A stretch of DNA of 64,000 nt from Methanobacteriota archaeon (GCA_005878665.1 VBLR01000114.1:4165-68164); one strand, 5' to 3'; shown: positions 16,657 to 26,039, counted from the stretch's first letter. The notes: generated from the letters alone by a model not told the origin. Program-made: numbers and translations.

Positions 16657-17693
16657 GGCCCCTGGACCGCCTGGTGTGGGTGGGGGCCTTTCCCCACGAG
16701 GACAACGAGGACGTTCGGTCCATCGTCTCGGTTGCGCTCGAGGCCGGCTTCGACGAAATCGTCCTCGCGAAACAGGACGAGTCGCTTCGGGCACTCGGGC
16801 GGTTCTCTCCGATCTTCCTGAAGGACAACATCTTCCTCTTCGACGACGCGGAAATCGGCCGGCTCGCGACGATTCGGTCGGCGAAGGACGAGATCTCTGT
16901 CCGCGGGCTGAAGGGCGTGACGAATCACGTCGTCGTCCGGACGGAGGATTGGAAAATCATCCCCCTCGAGAACCTCATTGCGCACTTCCAGGGGAGCGAG
17001 ACGCGGCTCCTCGTCGAGGTCCGTGACGCCGCCGAGGCGAAGCTGGTCTTCGAGGCGATGGAGGTCGGGGTCCACGGCATCCTCCTCGTCCCCTCTTCTC
17101 CCAACGAGATCCGGGCGGTCCGCGGACTCCTCGAAGCCGTGCGGGAAGACGTGTCCCTCGTGCGAGCGGCCGTCACGTCGATTCGACCGATCGGGCTCGG
17201 CGACCGCGTGTGCGTCGACACGTGTTCTCTCTTGCGGGACGGAGAGGGGATGCTCGTCGGGAACAGCTCTTCGGGCCTGTTCCTCGTCCACGCCGAGACG
17301 GCCGAGACGGGCTACGTGGCCGCCCGACCGTTCCGGGTGAACGCGGGGGCCGTCCACGCATACATCTACCTCCCGGGCGGCAAGACGCAGTACCTGAGCG
17401 AACTCCGTGCCGGGGACGAGGTCCTCGCGGTGGACTCCCAGGGCCGGGCACGCGCCGTGATTGTGGGCCGCGTCAAGGTTGAACGACGGCCGCTCCTGCT
17501 CCTCGAGGCGGAGGCGGACGGCCGGCGCCATACCACGATCGTCCAGAACGCGGAGACGATTCGGTTTGTGACGCCGGAGGGAGGCTCGCTTGCCGTCGGC
17601 CAGGTGAAACCCGGGGACGAAGTGCTCCTGCGGCTCGAGGAAGGCGGCCGCCACTTCGGGATGCGGATACGCGAGACGATTGCGGAGCGATAA
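16653..17693 (+). CDS. aroB': 3-dehydroquinate synthase II (archaeal type)
   Basis: A 346-residue protein of the archaeal dehydroquinate synthase II family (MJ1249 type), unrelated to bacterial AroB. It converts ADTH to 3-dehydroquinate by oxidative deamination and cyclisation using NAD. Characteristic segments are LVWVGAFPHEDNEDV at the start, IGLGDRVCVDTCSLL, GMLVGNSSSGLFLVHAE and the NAGAVHAYIYLPGGKTQYLSEL core. GTG 16653 overlaps the preceding stop as GTGA, so translation is probably coupled to the ADTH synthase that makes its substrate. Confidence 0.92.
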   Translation: MRPLDRLVWVGAFPHEDNEDVRSIVSVALEAGFDEIVLAKQDESLRALGRFSPIFLKDNIFLFDDAEIGRLATIRSAKDEISVRGLKGVTNHVVVRTEDWKIIPLENLIAHFQGSETRLLVEVRDAAEAKLVFEAMEVGVHGILLVPSSPNEIRAVRGLLEAVREDVSLVRAAVTSIRPIGLGDRVCVDTCSLLRDGEGMLVGNSSSGLFLVHAETAETGYVAARPFRVNAGAVHAYIYLPGGKTQYLSELRAGDEVLAVDSQGRARAVIVGRVKVERRPLLLLEAEADGRRHTTIVQNAETIRFVTPEGGSLAVGQVKPGDEVLLRLEEGGRHFGMRIRETIAER

Positions 17694-17694
17694 G

Positions 17695-19179
17695 ATGACG
17701 AAAGTCGCCGCGGTCGTTCGGGCGGACAACGCCGCCGAGGCGGAACGCCAGTCCCGGATGGCCCTCGAGAAAGGCGCGGATCTTGTCGAGCTGCGGCTGG
17801 ACTACGTTCGAGATCTCGGATCGTCGACAATCCGCAAACTGGCGAACGGCGTCGGCGCTCGGGCCATTGCAACGTTGCGCTCGCCGGGCCAAGGAGGCGC
17901 ACCGGGCCCGAATCCTCGTCAACGCATCGCATTCCTCCGAGAGATCTGCCATTCGCGCTTTGCATATGTGGACCTCGAGCTCGAAACGGACCGGGAAGTC
18001 CTCGGAGCGCTGGGCCGTCTCGCATCGGACCATCGAACGGTGGTCATCGTCTCTCATCACTTCGCCCACGCCGTGGAGGCGCATCGGGTTTCGGAGGCTC
18101 TCGACTCGTGTGCCGCCCAAGGCGAAGTCGCCAAGGTCGCGGTCCCTGTGACCGAGGTCGATGCAGCGATTCAGCTTGTCGACCTGGCCCGGTCGGGGAG
18201 CGGCCGTCCGAATCGTTTCATCCTGATTGGGATGGGCGGTGCCGCCATCGTGACACGCGCCCTCGCGGACGCACTCGGCCAAGAAATCCAATACGCCTCG
18301 TGGGGGCCCTCGACCGCTGCAGGTCAACTGTCCCTTGGGACCGCCACGCGCCTCCGCGGCCGCGAGCCGATGATCCTCGGCTTGATTGGCCATCCGGTCG
18401 AGCACTCGATTTCTTCGACGATGCACGAGGCGGGCCTGGCCGCGCTGGGCCTGCCCGCCGTCTACCTGCCTTTCGACATCCTGCCCGAACGACTGGATCG
18501 GTTCCTCCTCGCGGCTGAGCGCCTTCGAATCCGAGGCTTCAATGTGACAAGCCCGCACAAGGAGGCGGTGGTCCGATCCGTGGACGAACTCGATGGCGAC
18601 GCGGAACGACTTGGAGTCGTGAACACGGTCGTCCTGCGAGACGGCTGGACCACGGGCCACAACACGGACGTGTACGGATTCCGCATCTCCCTGCGGTCTC
18701 TCGGGCTGCGCGTTGGCGAGCGGAACGCCCTCGTCGTCGGTGCCGGCGGCGCCGCCAAGGCTGTCGTCGACGTCCTGCTCCGGGAAGGTGCCCACGTTCA
18801 GCTGACAAATCGCACCGCCGCGCGCGCGAAGGTTCTCGCGGACTCCTTCGACCATCGAATCGAGGTGCTCCCTGCCGAAGACCTAACGCGAAAGGGTCCG
18901 TGGGACCTGCTCGTCAACGCGACCCCGGCGGGAACGAAAGGCGTCCACGATGGCCTCCCGGTCCCTGAGGACGTGATCGGAAAGGCGGGGTTCATCTACG
19001 ATCTCGTGTACAATCCGCGGGTCACCCCCCTCCTCCGAACGGCGAAGCTTCTGAACCGCCCCGGAGCTTCCGGACTCGAGATGCTCCTCCACCAGGGAGC
19101 GAAGGCGTTCGAGCTCTGGACCGGGCAAGTCGCTCCCTTCGATGCGATGCAGCGGGCCGCGAAGGAGGCGTTGCGATGA
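17695..19179 (+). CDS. aroDE: bifunctional 3-dehydroquinate dehydratase / shikimate dehydrogenase
   Basis: A 494-residue fusion. The N-terminal type I dehydratase (about residues 1-220) has VELRLDYV, VSHHF with the general-base His, and KVAVPV with the Schiff-base Lys. The C-terminal shikimate dehydrogenase (about 225-494) has GHPVEHSISS, FNVTSPHKEAV with the catalytic Lys, HNTDVYGF with the catalytic Asp, and the NADP fold VVGAGGAAKAVV followed by NRT. It carries dehydroquinate to shikimate in one chain. ATG 17695 starts 1 nt after the previous stop. AroD-AroE fusions are known in plants and some microbes. Confidence 0.93.
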   Translation: MTKVAAVVRADNAAEAERQSRMALEKGADLVELRLDYVRDLGSSTIRKLANGVGARAIATLRSPGQGGAPGPNPRQRIAFLREICHSRFAYVDLELETDREVLGALGRLASDHRTVVIVSHHFAHAVEAHRVSEALDSCAAQGEVAKVAVPVTEVDAAIQLVDLARSGSGRPNRFILIGMGGAAIVTRALADALGQEIQYASWGPSTAAGQLSLGTATRLRGREPMILGLIGHPVEHSISSTMHEAGLAALGLPAVYLPFDILPERLDRFLLAAERLRIRGFNVTSPHKEAVVRSVDELDGDAERLGVVNTVVLRDGWTTGHNTDVYGFRISLRSLGLRVGERNALVVGAGGAAKAVVDVLLREGAHVQLTNRTAARAKVLADSFDHRIEVLPAEDLTRKGPWDLLVNATPAGTKGVHDGLPVPEDVIGKAGFIYDLVYNPRVTPLLRTAKLLNRPGASGLEMLLHQGAKAFELWTGQVAPFDAMQRAAKEALR

Positions 19180-20033
19180 GGGCCCAAGCATCCTGTTTTG
19201 GTGCGGGCACAATCGTGAACGCGATTGCGACCGGCCGGGGTGCGGCCTTCGGTCTCGCGCTGCGAGCCACGGCGACTGCGGAGACTAGGCCCGAAGGCCT
19301 CGGAGTCCGGGTCCATGTGCCGGACGGACTCGACCCGACTCTTGTCCGATTGTGTGCCGAGCGAGTCCTTCGACGCGGTACTCAACAGGTAGGCATCGAG
19401 GTCACGGTCACGTCGGAGATTCCGGTCTCTCGCGGACTGAAGAGCAGCTCCGCCGTCGCGAACGCGGTCGTCCTCGCGTGTGCTCGCGCCCTCGGCGCCC
19501 CGCTCGAGCCGCTTCGGATCATCGGGATCGGAGTGGATGCCGCCTGCGATGCCGGCGTAACGATTACCGGTGCGTTCGACGATGCGTGCGCCTCCTTCTT
19601 CGGCGGCATTGTCGCGACGGACAACCAGGCGCGAAAAATTCTCGGTTACGATCGCTTCCCGGAGGGCCTCGTCGCGGTCGTGCAGGTGCCCGATCGGACG
19701 ATTACCAAGTCGAGTCTCAAGGGCACGGACTTTGTCCAAATCCGCCCGCAGATCGAGGAGGCCTTCCGCCTTGCGATGAAAGGCGACTACTTCCGGGCGT
19801 TGAATGTCAACAGCGGGGCCTACGCGCCTTTGCTCGGGGTCGACGAGACGCCAGCGATTCGTGCGCGGGCGGCTGGGGCGAAGGCCGCGGGAATCACCGG
19901 CACGGGGCCGTCCATCCTTGCGTTAGCACAGGCGACCCACGTGGACGCCGTTCGAAGGGCGATGGACGACGGGTCCTCCGAAGTTCGCGTCGTGCGCCTG
20001 AACACGATCGAGTCGCGGGAGGTGGTCGCCTGA
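19176..20033 (+). CDS. aroK: archaeal shikimate kinase (GHMP family)
   Basis: A 285-residue GHMP kinase, the archaeal non-orthologous replacement of bacterial AroK. The ATP-binding GHMP motif is VSRGLKSSSAVANAVV (about residues 87-102) and the C-terminal glycine motif is AGITGTGPSILAL. It phosphorylates shikimate to shikimate 3-phosphate with ATP. ATG 19176 overlaps the aroDE stop by 4 nt. The stop TGA lies inside a CTGA that appears to hold the start of aroA. Confidence 0.92.
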   Translation: MRAQASCFGAGTIVNAIATGRGAAFGLALRATATAETRPEGLGVRVHVPDGLDPTLVRLCAERVLRRGTQQVGIEVTVTSEIPVSRGLKSSSAVANAVVLACARALGAPLEPLRIIGIGVDAACDAGVTITGAFDDACASFFGGIVATDNQARKILGYDRFPEGLVAVVQVPDRTITKSSLKGTDFVQIRPQIEEAFRLAMKGDYFRALNVNSGAYAPLLGVDETPAIRARAAGAKAAGITGTGPSILALAQATHVDAVRRAMDDGSSEVRVVRLNTIESREVVA

Positions 20034-21301
20034 GGTACCGAGTCCGCACGTCTCGAGTCTCCGGATCGATTCGTGCTCCGCCGTCGAAGAGCTACACTCA
20101 CCGTGCGGTCATCCTCGCCGCCTTGTCTCACGGCCCTTGTCGCATTCGTCGGCCGCTCCTTGCGGAGGATACCGCGGCTACGATTGCGGGCATGGCCGCG
20201 TTCGGCGCGGTGATTGAACCAACCGCGGACGGGCTCCGGGTCGTTTCGGATTCCTTGCACCCACCCAGGATGCCGATCGACGCACGGAACTCCGGGACGA
20301 CGTTGCGTCTCCTCGCGGGCGTGGCCGCGCTTCTCGATGGTTCGACGACGCTCTCGGGCGATGCGAGCCTCCAGAAACGTCCGATGGGTCCGCTCCTCGA
20401 GGCCCTCACGAGCCTCGGTGCCCGCGGATCGTCCGTTTCTGGCGATGGTCGTCCTCCCATCGAGGTCGAGGGAGTCCTGCGCGGTGGCCGCGTCTCCCTG
20501 TCCGGGTCCATCAGCTCCCAATTTCTTTCGAGTCTTCTCATCGCCTGCCCTCTCGCGGCGAATCCGTCGGAAATCCGCGTCCTTCCCCCGCGACGCTCGG
20601 AGCCATACGTCGAGGTGACGCGGCAAATGGTCCGCGCGTTCGGCGTCGAGATTGTGGTGGACGAGGACGCCTACCTCGTGCCCGGCGGGCGGACGTACCA
20701 CCCGACGGATGTGGACATACCGGGGGACTTCTCGTCTGCCGCCTTTCCTCTTGTCGCCGCGGCGATCACGTGCGGAGACGTGACCGTCGAAGGCCTCGAC
20801 CTCGGCTCGCCCCAAGGCGACCGCCGGATCGCCCAACTGCTGGAGTTGTTCGGGGCACGAGTGGATCTGGTTGAGGATCGCATGCGGGTGCGAAGCGGCG
20901 ACCTCACAGGCCAGACGGTGGACGTCAGCAATACACCGGATCTCTTCCCTATCCTCGCGGTCCTCGCGACGCAGGCGAATGGCGAAACGCGCTTCGTGAA
21001 CGGAGACCACCTTCGAGTCAAGGAGAGCGACCGGATCGCCTCGACGGTCGCGATGCTGCGGGCCCTGGGTGCCCGAGCGGAACCGACCCCGGACGGTTGC
21101 GTCGTTCACGGACCCGCGAGCCTGCACGGCGCGTTCATCGACGCGCGGGCAGACCATCGCGTCCTGATGGCTGCCGCCATCGCCGGTCTCGCGGCGGACG
21201 ACTCGGTGGACATCTCGGATCCTTGGTGCTTCCGCGTCTCGTATCCTTCGTTCCTCGACGACATGCGAGCCCTTGGGGCCCTTCACGCGGTGGTTGAATG
21301 A
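20030..21301 (+). CDS. aroA: EPSP synthase, apparent CTG start
   Basis: A 5-enolpyruvylshikimate-3-phosphate synthase of 423 residues. Visible motifs are RAPPSKSYTHRA near residues 15-26, NSGTTLRLLAG, SISSQFLSSLLIACPL, DIPGDFSSAAFPLVAAAI, HLRVKESDRI and the terminal DHRVLMAAAIAGL. The N-terminal strand RYRVRTSRVSGSIRAPPS begins immediately after the aroK stop, and no ATG, GTG or TTG exists in frame before it. CTG 20030 lies 7 nt after GGAGG (20018-20022) and overlaps the aroK stop as CTGA, the same layout as the other couplings here. The next in-frame Met would remove the substrate-binding N terminus. Confidence 0.9.
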   Translation: MRYRVRTSRVSGSIRAPPSKSYTHRAVILAALSHGPCRIRRPLLAEDTAATIAGMAAFGAVIEPTADGLRVVSDSLHPPRMPIDARNSGTTLRLLAGVAALLDGSTTLSGDASLQKRPMGPLLEALTSLGARGSSVSGDGRPPIEVEGVLRGGRVSLSGSISSQFLSSLLIACPLAANPSEIRVLPPRRSEPYVEVTRQMVRAFGVEIVVDEDAYLVPGGRTYHPTDVDIPGDFSSAAFPLVAAAITCGDVTVEGLDLGSPQGDRRIAQLLELFGARVDLVEDRMRVRSGDLTGQTVDVSNTPDLFPILAVLATQANGETRFVNGDHLRVKESDRIASTVAMLRALGARAEPTPDGCVVHGPASLHGAFIDARADHRVLMAAAIAGLAADDSVDISDPWCFRVSYPSFLDDMRALGALHAVVE

Positions 21302-22371
21302 ACGTCTTCGGCACGCGATACCGGACCACGATCTTCGGGACCAGCCACGGTCCATTTGTAGGCTGCACGATTGAGGGACTGCGCTCCGGCATGCGGATCG
21401 ACGAGGCCGTCGTCCAGGGGCAGCTCGACCGCCGTCGACCGGGACAGAGCCTCGTCACGACCCAGCGGAAGGAGGCGGATCGTGTGGAATTCTCGGAAGG
21501 CATCTCGGACGGGCTCGCGACGGGCGAGCCGATCGTCGCTCTCATCCGCAACGAGGACGTGCAATCGAAATCCTATGCCAACGCCGCGCGGGTCCCGCGT
21601 CCCGGGCATGGAGACTTCGCGGCTGCGATGAAATATGGAGGGAAGAGCGATCTCCGGGGGGGCGGCCAACTCTCGGGCCGGATGACAGCTCCATTGGTCG
21701 TCTCCGGCGCGATTGCTCGACAGGTGCTGGAACCGAAAGGCGTTCGGTTCTACGCGCATGCGGCCCAAATCGGTCGGGTCACCGCGCAACCCGTCACTCC
21801 GCAGCAGATTGCGGCGAACGTCGAACTCAGCGCGGTCCGGTGTGCCGACCTCGAGGCGGCGGACCGCATGATCGAGGAAATCGAGGCGGCCCGGAAAGAC
21901 CGCGATAGCGTCGGCGGCGTCATCGAAGCAGTCGTGACGGGTCTCCCTCCCGGCGTGGGCGAGCCGTTCTTCGAGTCCGTCGAGTCGGCGCTCGCTCATC
22001 TCCTCTTCTCGATCCCCGCCGTGAAGGGCGTCGACTTCGGGGCCGGCTTCCGCAGCGCGTCGATGCGCGGGAGCGAGCACAACGATCCGTTCACCGTCGA
22101 GGCCGGTCGAGTCGCGACCGAGACGAACCATGCGGGCGGCATCCTCGGCGGCATCACGAACGGCATGCCCATCACGTTCCGCGTTGCGGTCAAGCCGACC
22201 GCGTCCATCGCGAAACCGCAGCGATCCGTCGACCTGGGGACGATGCGGCCGACGGAGATTGTCGTCACGGGCCGTCATGACCCGTGTATTGTTCCCCGGG
22301 CCGTGCCGGTCGTGGAGAACGCTGCCGCGATGGCGATCCTCGATCTCATGCTCGTGGGGGGTTTCCTTTGA
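21298..22371 (+). CDS. aroC: chorismate synthase
   Basis: A 357-residue FMN-dependent chorismate synthase converting EPSP to chorismate. Typical segments are TIFGTSHGPFVGCTIEGL near the N terminus, DRRRPGQSLVTTQRKE, VPRPGHGDFAAAMKYGG, DLRGGGQLSGRMTAPLV, NHAGGILGGITNG, and RHDPCIVPRAVPVVE near the C terminus. Its ATG overlaps the aroA stop by 4 nt, and its own stop TGA overlaps the TTG start of the next gene. Length and residues are normal. Confidence 0.95.
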   Translation: MNVFGTRYRTTIFGTSHGPFVGCTIEGLRSGMRIDEAVVQGQLDRRRPGQSLVTTQRKEADRVEFSEGISDGLATGEPIVALIRNEDVQSKSYANAARVPRPGHGDFAAAMKYGGKSDLRGGGQLSGRMTAPLVVSGAIARQVLEPKGVRFYAHAAQIGRVTAQPVTPQQIAANVELSAVRCADLEAADRMIEEIEAARKDRDSVGGVIEAVVTGLPPGVGEPFFESVESALAHLLFSIPAVKGVDFGAGFRSASMRGSEHNDPFTVEAGRVATETNHAGGILGGITNGMPITFRVAVKPTASIAKPQRSVDLGTMRPTEIVVTGRHDPCIVPRAVPVVENAAAMAILDLMLVGGFL

Positions 22372-23459
22372 GCGAGACGGAAATCGCACGGCTGCGAGAC
22401 GAGATCGCGGAGGTCGATCGGGAGATCATCGGCCTCGTGGCGAAGCGCCTCGATCTCGCCGCTCAGGTCGGCTCGGAGAAGAAGATACTCGGTCGGCCTC
22501 TGCGGGACCAAAGGGCGGAGGACCGTGTCCGAGCGCGGCTCTTGGCGGAGGCCACAAAGCGAGAGATCAGCCCATCATTCGGCGAGGGCCTTGCGCAGCT
22601 CCTGATCGAGGAGAGTCTGCGGCGACAGGAGAGCGTTCGATCTCTGGCGTCGCTCCACCAGCGGGTCCTAGTGGTCGGCGGCGCGGGACGCATGGGCCGG
22701 TGGCTGTGCCGATTCTTCCGATCGCGCGGGTGGGACGTCGTCGTGAATGACATCGCCGGGCCGCTCGATGGTTTCCCGTTCGAACCGAATCTGCAGAAAG
22801 GCGTGCAGGGGGCCGATGTAATCGCGGTCTCGGTTCCGATGTCTGCCTCCGCGGAGATCTTGCGCTCCATCACAGTACTGAAGCCGAAAGGTCTCGTCTT
22901 CGACGTCTGCAGCTTGAAAGCTCCGATCGAGGGAGAGCTTCGAGCGATGGGCCGGTCCGGTTTGCGAATCGCGAGCGTCCATCCGCTGTTTGGACCGAAC
23001 CTCTGGCCGATCTCGAGCGGCAGCATCACGTTCAGCGATTGCGGAAACAGCAAGGCGGTGCTCGAAGCAAGGGAATTGTTCCGCGCGAGTGGCGCGACAT
23101 TTGTTGACATTTCTTTGGAGCGGCACGATGAGTCCATGGCGTTCCTCCTGGGGCTGAGCCATCTCTGCCTCTTGACCTTCGCTCGGTGCGTCGCGGAAAG
23201 CCCGTTCGACTTCGCAGGCCTGACGAGTCCCGCCGGTACGACATTCTCTCGTCTCTCAATCGCCGCTGCGGGGCTCTTGGCGGATCCTCCGACCCTGCTG
23301 AGAGACATCCAAGCGCTGAACCCCCACACTCCGCTCATTCATCGTCGGATCCGGGAGACGTTGGACGAGTGGGAGAACGCCACCGCGTCGGAGGGCTCAG
23401 ATTTTCTCCATCTTGTCCGTCAAACACGAATGGACTTCTCGGGAAAGGTGTCGCTGTGA
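22368..23459 (+). CDS. tyrA: chorismate mutase-prephenate dehydrogenase fusion
   Basis: A 363-residue fusion. Residues about 1-95 form an AroQ-type chorismate mutase (LRDEIAEVDREIIGLVAKRLDLA, then KKILGRPLRDQRAEDRV). After a linker comes a TyrA dehydrogenase with nucleotide-binding VLVVGGAGRMGRWLCRFF and HPLFGPNLWPISSGSITF. It takes chorismate to prephenate and then 4-hydroxyphenylpyruvate for tyrosine. TTG 22368 overlaps the aroC stop (TTGA); the protein begins SETEIARLRDEIAEVD, where the mutase helix is expected. A prephenate dehydratase for phenylalanine is not in the window. Confidence 0.9.
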   Translation: MSETEIARLRDEIAEVDREIIGLVAKRLDLAAQVGSEKKILGRPLRDQRAEDRVRARLLAEATKREISPSFGEGLAQLLIEESLRRQESVRSLASLHQRVLVVGGAGRMGRWLCRFFRSRGWDVVVNDIAGPLDGFPFEPNLQKGVQGADVIAVSVPMSASAEILRSITVLKPKGLVFDVCSLKAPIEGELRAMGRSGLRIASVHPLFGPNLWPISSGSITFSDCGNSKAVLEARELFRASGATFVDISLERHDESMAFLLGLSHLCLLTFARCVAESPFDFAGLTSPAGTTFSRLSIAAAGLLADPPTLLRDIQALNPHTPLIHRRIRETLDEWENATASEGSDFLHLVRQTRMDFSGKVSL

Positions 23460-24520
23460 GCAAGGTTCCCGTGGCCGTCCTCGGGGCGACCGGGAATATC
23501 GGCCAGCGTTTCGTCAGCTTGCTCCAGGACCACCCCACGTTCGAAATCGCGGCCCTCGCCTCGTCCGAGCGAAAGGTCGGAGGATCCCTCAAAGCCTTCT
23601 GGCGGCTCGACGACGTCCCGCTCGCCCCGCACGTCGCCTCGATGGAACTGCAGCCGCTCGACTTGGGCGTCCTCCGGAAGCACGACGTCGTCGCGGCGTT
23701 CAGCGGCCTGCCTTCGGAAATCGCCGGAGACATCGAGATGGACGCCGCCCGGGTGGGTGTGCGAGTTTTCTCCAACGCGTCAGCCCACCGGATGGACCCA
23801 GATGTTCCGCTCTTGGTGCCGGAAGTGAATCCGAACCATCTTCGGCTCGTCGAACGCCAGCCAGCCTTCCGGGAGGGCGGTTTCGTCGTGACGAATCCAA
23901 ATTGTTCGATCACGGGCCTGGCCCTTCCGCTGAAGCCCCTCGTGGACTCGCTCGACCTCACGGATGTCCATGTGGCCACGTACCAAGCGCTCTCCGGGGC
24001 GGGCTATCCCGGCGTCCCGTCCCTCGACATCACCGCGAACGTGATCCCTTTCATCGAGGGCGAGGAGGAAAAGATGCGCAGGGAGGCGAAGAAAATCCTT
24101 GGGTCGCTTTCCGACGGCATCTTGCCGAGTCCAATCGACGTGTGGGCGAACTGCGCCCGCGTCGCGGTGCGCGACGGTCACCTCGAGGCCGTCTCGATTC
24201 CCCTGAAGGACGAAATTCCCGCGGGCGAAATCGCGCATCTCCTCTCCTCGTTCCGCGGAGAAGCGCAGGTTCAGCAGCTCCCGACGGCCCCGAACCAGCC
24301 GGTGATCGTCCGCGCGGAAGCGAACCGACCGCAGCCGCTGCTCGACCTCATGGCGGGCGAACCTGCGCGGGCGCGCGGGATGGCCGCAACCATCGGCCGG
24401 ATCCGCGTCGTGGAACGCGTCGTTCGCTTTTTCGTTCTATCGCACAACACGATTCGTGGCGGCGCGGGCGGGAGCGTGCTCAACGCGGAGTTCGCACACC
24501 GGAGAGGGTACCTTGACTGA
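23456..24520 (+). CDS. asd: aspartate-semialdehyde dehydrogenase
   Basis: A 354-residue enzyme of the archaeal/fungal-type ASD group. The NADP-binding start is VAVLGATGNIGQRFV, the catalytic cysteine lies in TNPNCSITGLALPLKPL, and YQALSGAGYPGVPSLDI plus the DGHLEAVSIPL segment complete the active site. It reduces aspartyl phosphate to aspartate semialdehyde. In this cluster it feeds the ADTH synthase at 15871 and also threonine, methionine and lysine synthesis. GTG 23456 overlaps the tyrA stop as GTGA. Confidence 0.94.
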   Translation: MSKVPVAVLGATGNIGQRFVSLLQDHPTFEIAALASSERKVGGSLKAFWRLDDVPLAPHVASMELQPLDLGVLRKHDVVAAFSGLPSEIAGDIEMDAARVGVRVFSNASAHRMDPDVPLLVPEVNPNHLRLVERQPAFREGGFVVTNPNCSITGLALPLKPLVDSLDLTDVHVATYQALSGAGYPGVPSLDITANVIPFIEGEEEKMRREAKKILGSLSDGILPSPIDVWANCARVAVRDGHLEAVSIPLKDEIPAGEIAHLLSSFRGEAQVQQLPTAPNQPVIVRAEANRPQPLLDLMAGEPARARGMAATIGRIRVVERVVRFFVLSHNTIRGGAGGSVLNAEFAHRRGYLD

Positions 24521-25928
24521 GCCATGGAAGGTCGCGAAGTTCGGTGGGAATTGCGTCAGCACCGGGGACATGTACGAGCGGATCGCGAGCGTCGTCCACG
24601 AGGACCTGACGCGGAAGTTCCTCGTCGTGTCGGCGATTTCCGGCGTCACGGACACCCTCGTCACGATCCTGGCGCGGCCCCAGGAGGAGAAGGAGATCGA
24701 CTCGTTCGTTGCAGACCTCCGCCGCAAGCATATGGACCTTTTGCCGAAGTCCCGCGAAGGCGCGACTGGGAGCGGCGGGGCGATCGACGGCCTCGCGACG
24801 AAGCTGGAGCGCCTTCTGTACGGGGTCGCGTACACGGAGGAGATCACCCCGCGCACGAGGGACTTTGTCCTCTCCTTCGGCGAGCGGCTGGCCGCGCAGG
24901 TCGTCGCGGCGAATCTGTGTCTGTTTGGAATTGACGCCGTGCCGCACGAGGCGGACGCGATCGGCCTCATCACGGACGATACCTACGGGAACGCCACCGC
25001 GTTGCTCGACGAGACACGCGCGCGCCTTGCGCCGTTCCTCCGGCACGAGGCGCAGGCGGGTCGGGTGAGCGTGATCACGGGATTCTTCGGTCTCTCCCGA
25101 GAAGGCAAGACCGCGACGTTCGGCCGCGGCGGATCCGATTACAGTGCCGCCGTCGTGGCGCACGCCCTCGAGCTGCCGACGATTGAGATCTGGAAAGATG
25201 TCGGCGGGTTCATGAGCGCGGACCCGAAGATTGTTCCCGAGGCGTTTCCGCTCTCCGCGCTTTCGTACGACGAAGCTGCCGAGCTTTCGTACTTCGGTGC
25301 GAAGGCACTCCACCCCCGGTCGGTGCAGCCCGCACAGGCTTGCGGCGCATCGATTGTATTGAAAAACATTACCCGCCCGGACGAGACAGGCACGCGGATT
25401 GGTCCCGACACGGTAGATCGGAGCGGCGATGTCAAGAGCATCTCGTATGTGCGGGATCTCGCGACCTTGAAGGTATTCGCGACGGGCGCGGGGCAGAAGG
25501 AGGGCCTGCTCTCCCAGGTTGCGACCGCTCTCACGAGCGCGGGAACGAACGTGTATAGCGCGGCGACATCGCAGACGTGCATCGCGCTCCTCGTCGACGC
25601 GGATGCGTTGAGCCGTGCTAAGAAGGCGGTCTCCCGCCTCCCGTTCGGCCTCGTCGAGCGGATTGAAGTGCTGCCGCACGTGTCGCTGATCAGCTTCGTC
25701 GGCGAAGGCGTCGGATACACCCACGGGGTTGCCGCGCGGGTGTTTCGCGCCGTTGCGGACCGCGGCATCAACGTGCAGCTCATCTCCGCGGGTGCCTCGA
25801 TGGTCGCGTACACGTTCACCGTCGACAACCAGGACCTCGAAAGGGCGGTCCAAGCGGTGCACCGAGAGTTCTTTGGACATCGATATCCCGGGCCCCAGGC
25901 ACCGGTGGGCGCCCGGAGCCACGGCTAG
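24513..25928 (+). CDS. lysC: aspartate kinase with C-terminal ACT domains
   Basis: A 471-residue aspartokinase. The N terminus WKVAKFGGNCVSTGDM matches the KFGGTSV motif with Asn and Cys substitutions. FSFGERLAAQ and FGRGGSDYSAAVVA are the substrate and ATP segments. The C-terminal 150 residues hold tandem ACT domains (TGAGQKEGLLSQVATAL; GVAARVFRAVADRGINVQLI), so allosteric feedback by an amino acid is likely. TTG 24513 follows GGAGAGGGT and overlaps the asd stop. With asd it makes the aspartate semialdehyde used by the cluster's first enzyme. Confidence 0.92.
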   Translation: MTEPWKVAKFGGNCVSTGDMYERIASVVHEDLTRKFLVVSAISGVTDTLVTILARPQEEKEIDSFVADLRRKHMDLLPKSREGATGSGGAIDGLATKLERLLYGVAYTEEITPRTRDFVLSFGERLAAQVVAANLCLFGIDAVPHEADAIGLITDDTYGNATALLDETRARLAPFLRHEAQAGRVSVITGFFGLSREGKTATFGRGGSDYSAAVVAHALELPTIEIWKDVGGFMSADPKIVPEAFPLSALSYDEAAELSYFGAKALHPRSVQPAQACGASIVLKNITRPDETGTRIGPDTVDRSGDVKSISYVRDLATLKVFATGAGQKEGLLSQVATALTSAGTNVYSAATSQTCIALLVDADALSRAKKAVSRLPFGLVERIEVLPHVSLISFVGEGVGYTHGVAARVFRAVADRGINVQLISAGASMVAYTFTVDNQDLERAVQAVHREFFGHRYPGPQAPVGARSHG

Positions 25929-25959
25929 GCCTGGGCGATCTTCGCGGCGGCGGTCAATC

Positions 25960-26020
25960 CATATACGGAGACATATAAAATACAATAATGCCTAAATATC
26001 ATCTACACTTTCCATAAAGG
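25960..26020 (+). promoter_or_regulatory. AT-rich promoter region of the trp operon
   Basis: The 111-nt gap between lysC and the next gene is markedly AT-rich and is the only real break in the aromatic array. Three TATA-like elements occur: CATATAAAA (25972-25980), CTAAATATC (25992-26000) and CCATAAAG (26012-26019). The last is centred 25 nt before ATG 26040 and would give a leaderless mRNA; the first would give a leader of about 37 nt. No attenuator-like stem or leader peptide with tryptophan codons is visible. Confidence 0.5.
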
Positions 26021-26039
26021 GGCAGGCGAACAGAGAAAC

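Noticed and set aside
25929..26039. Tryptophan attenuator or leader peptide
   Set aside because: No run of Trp codons and no alternative stems are visible in the leader; archaeal trp operons are generally controlled at initiation.
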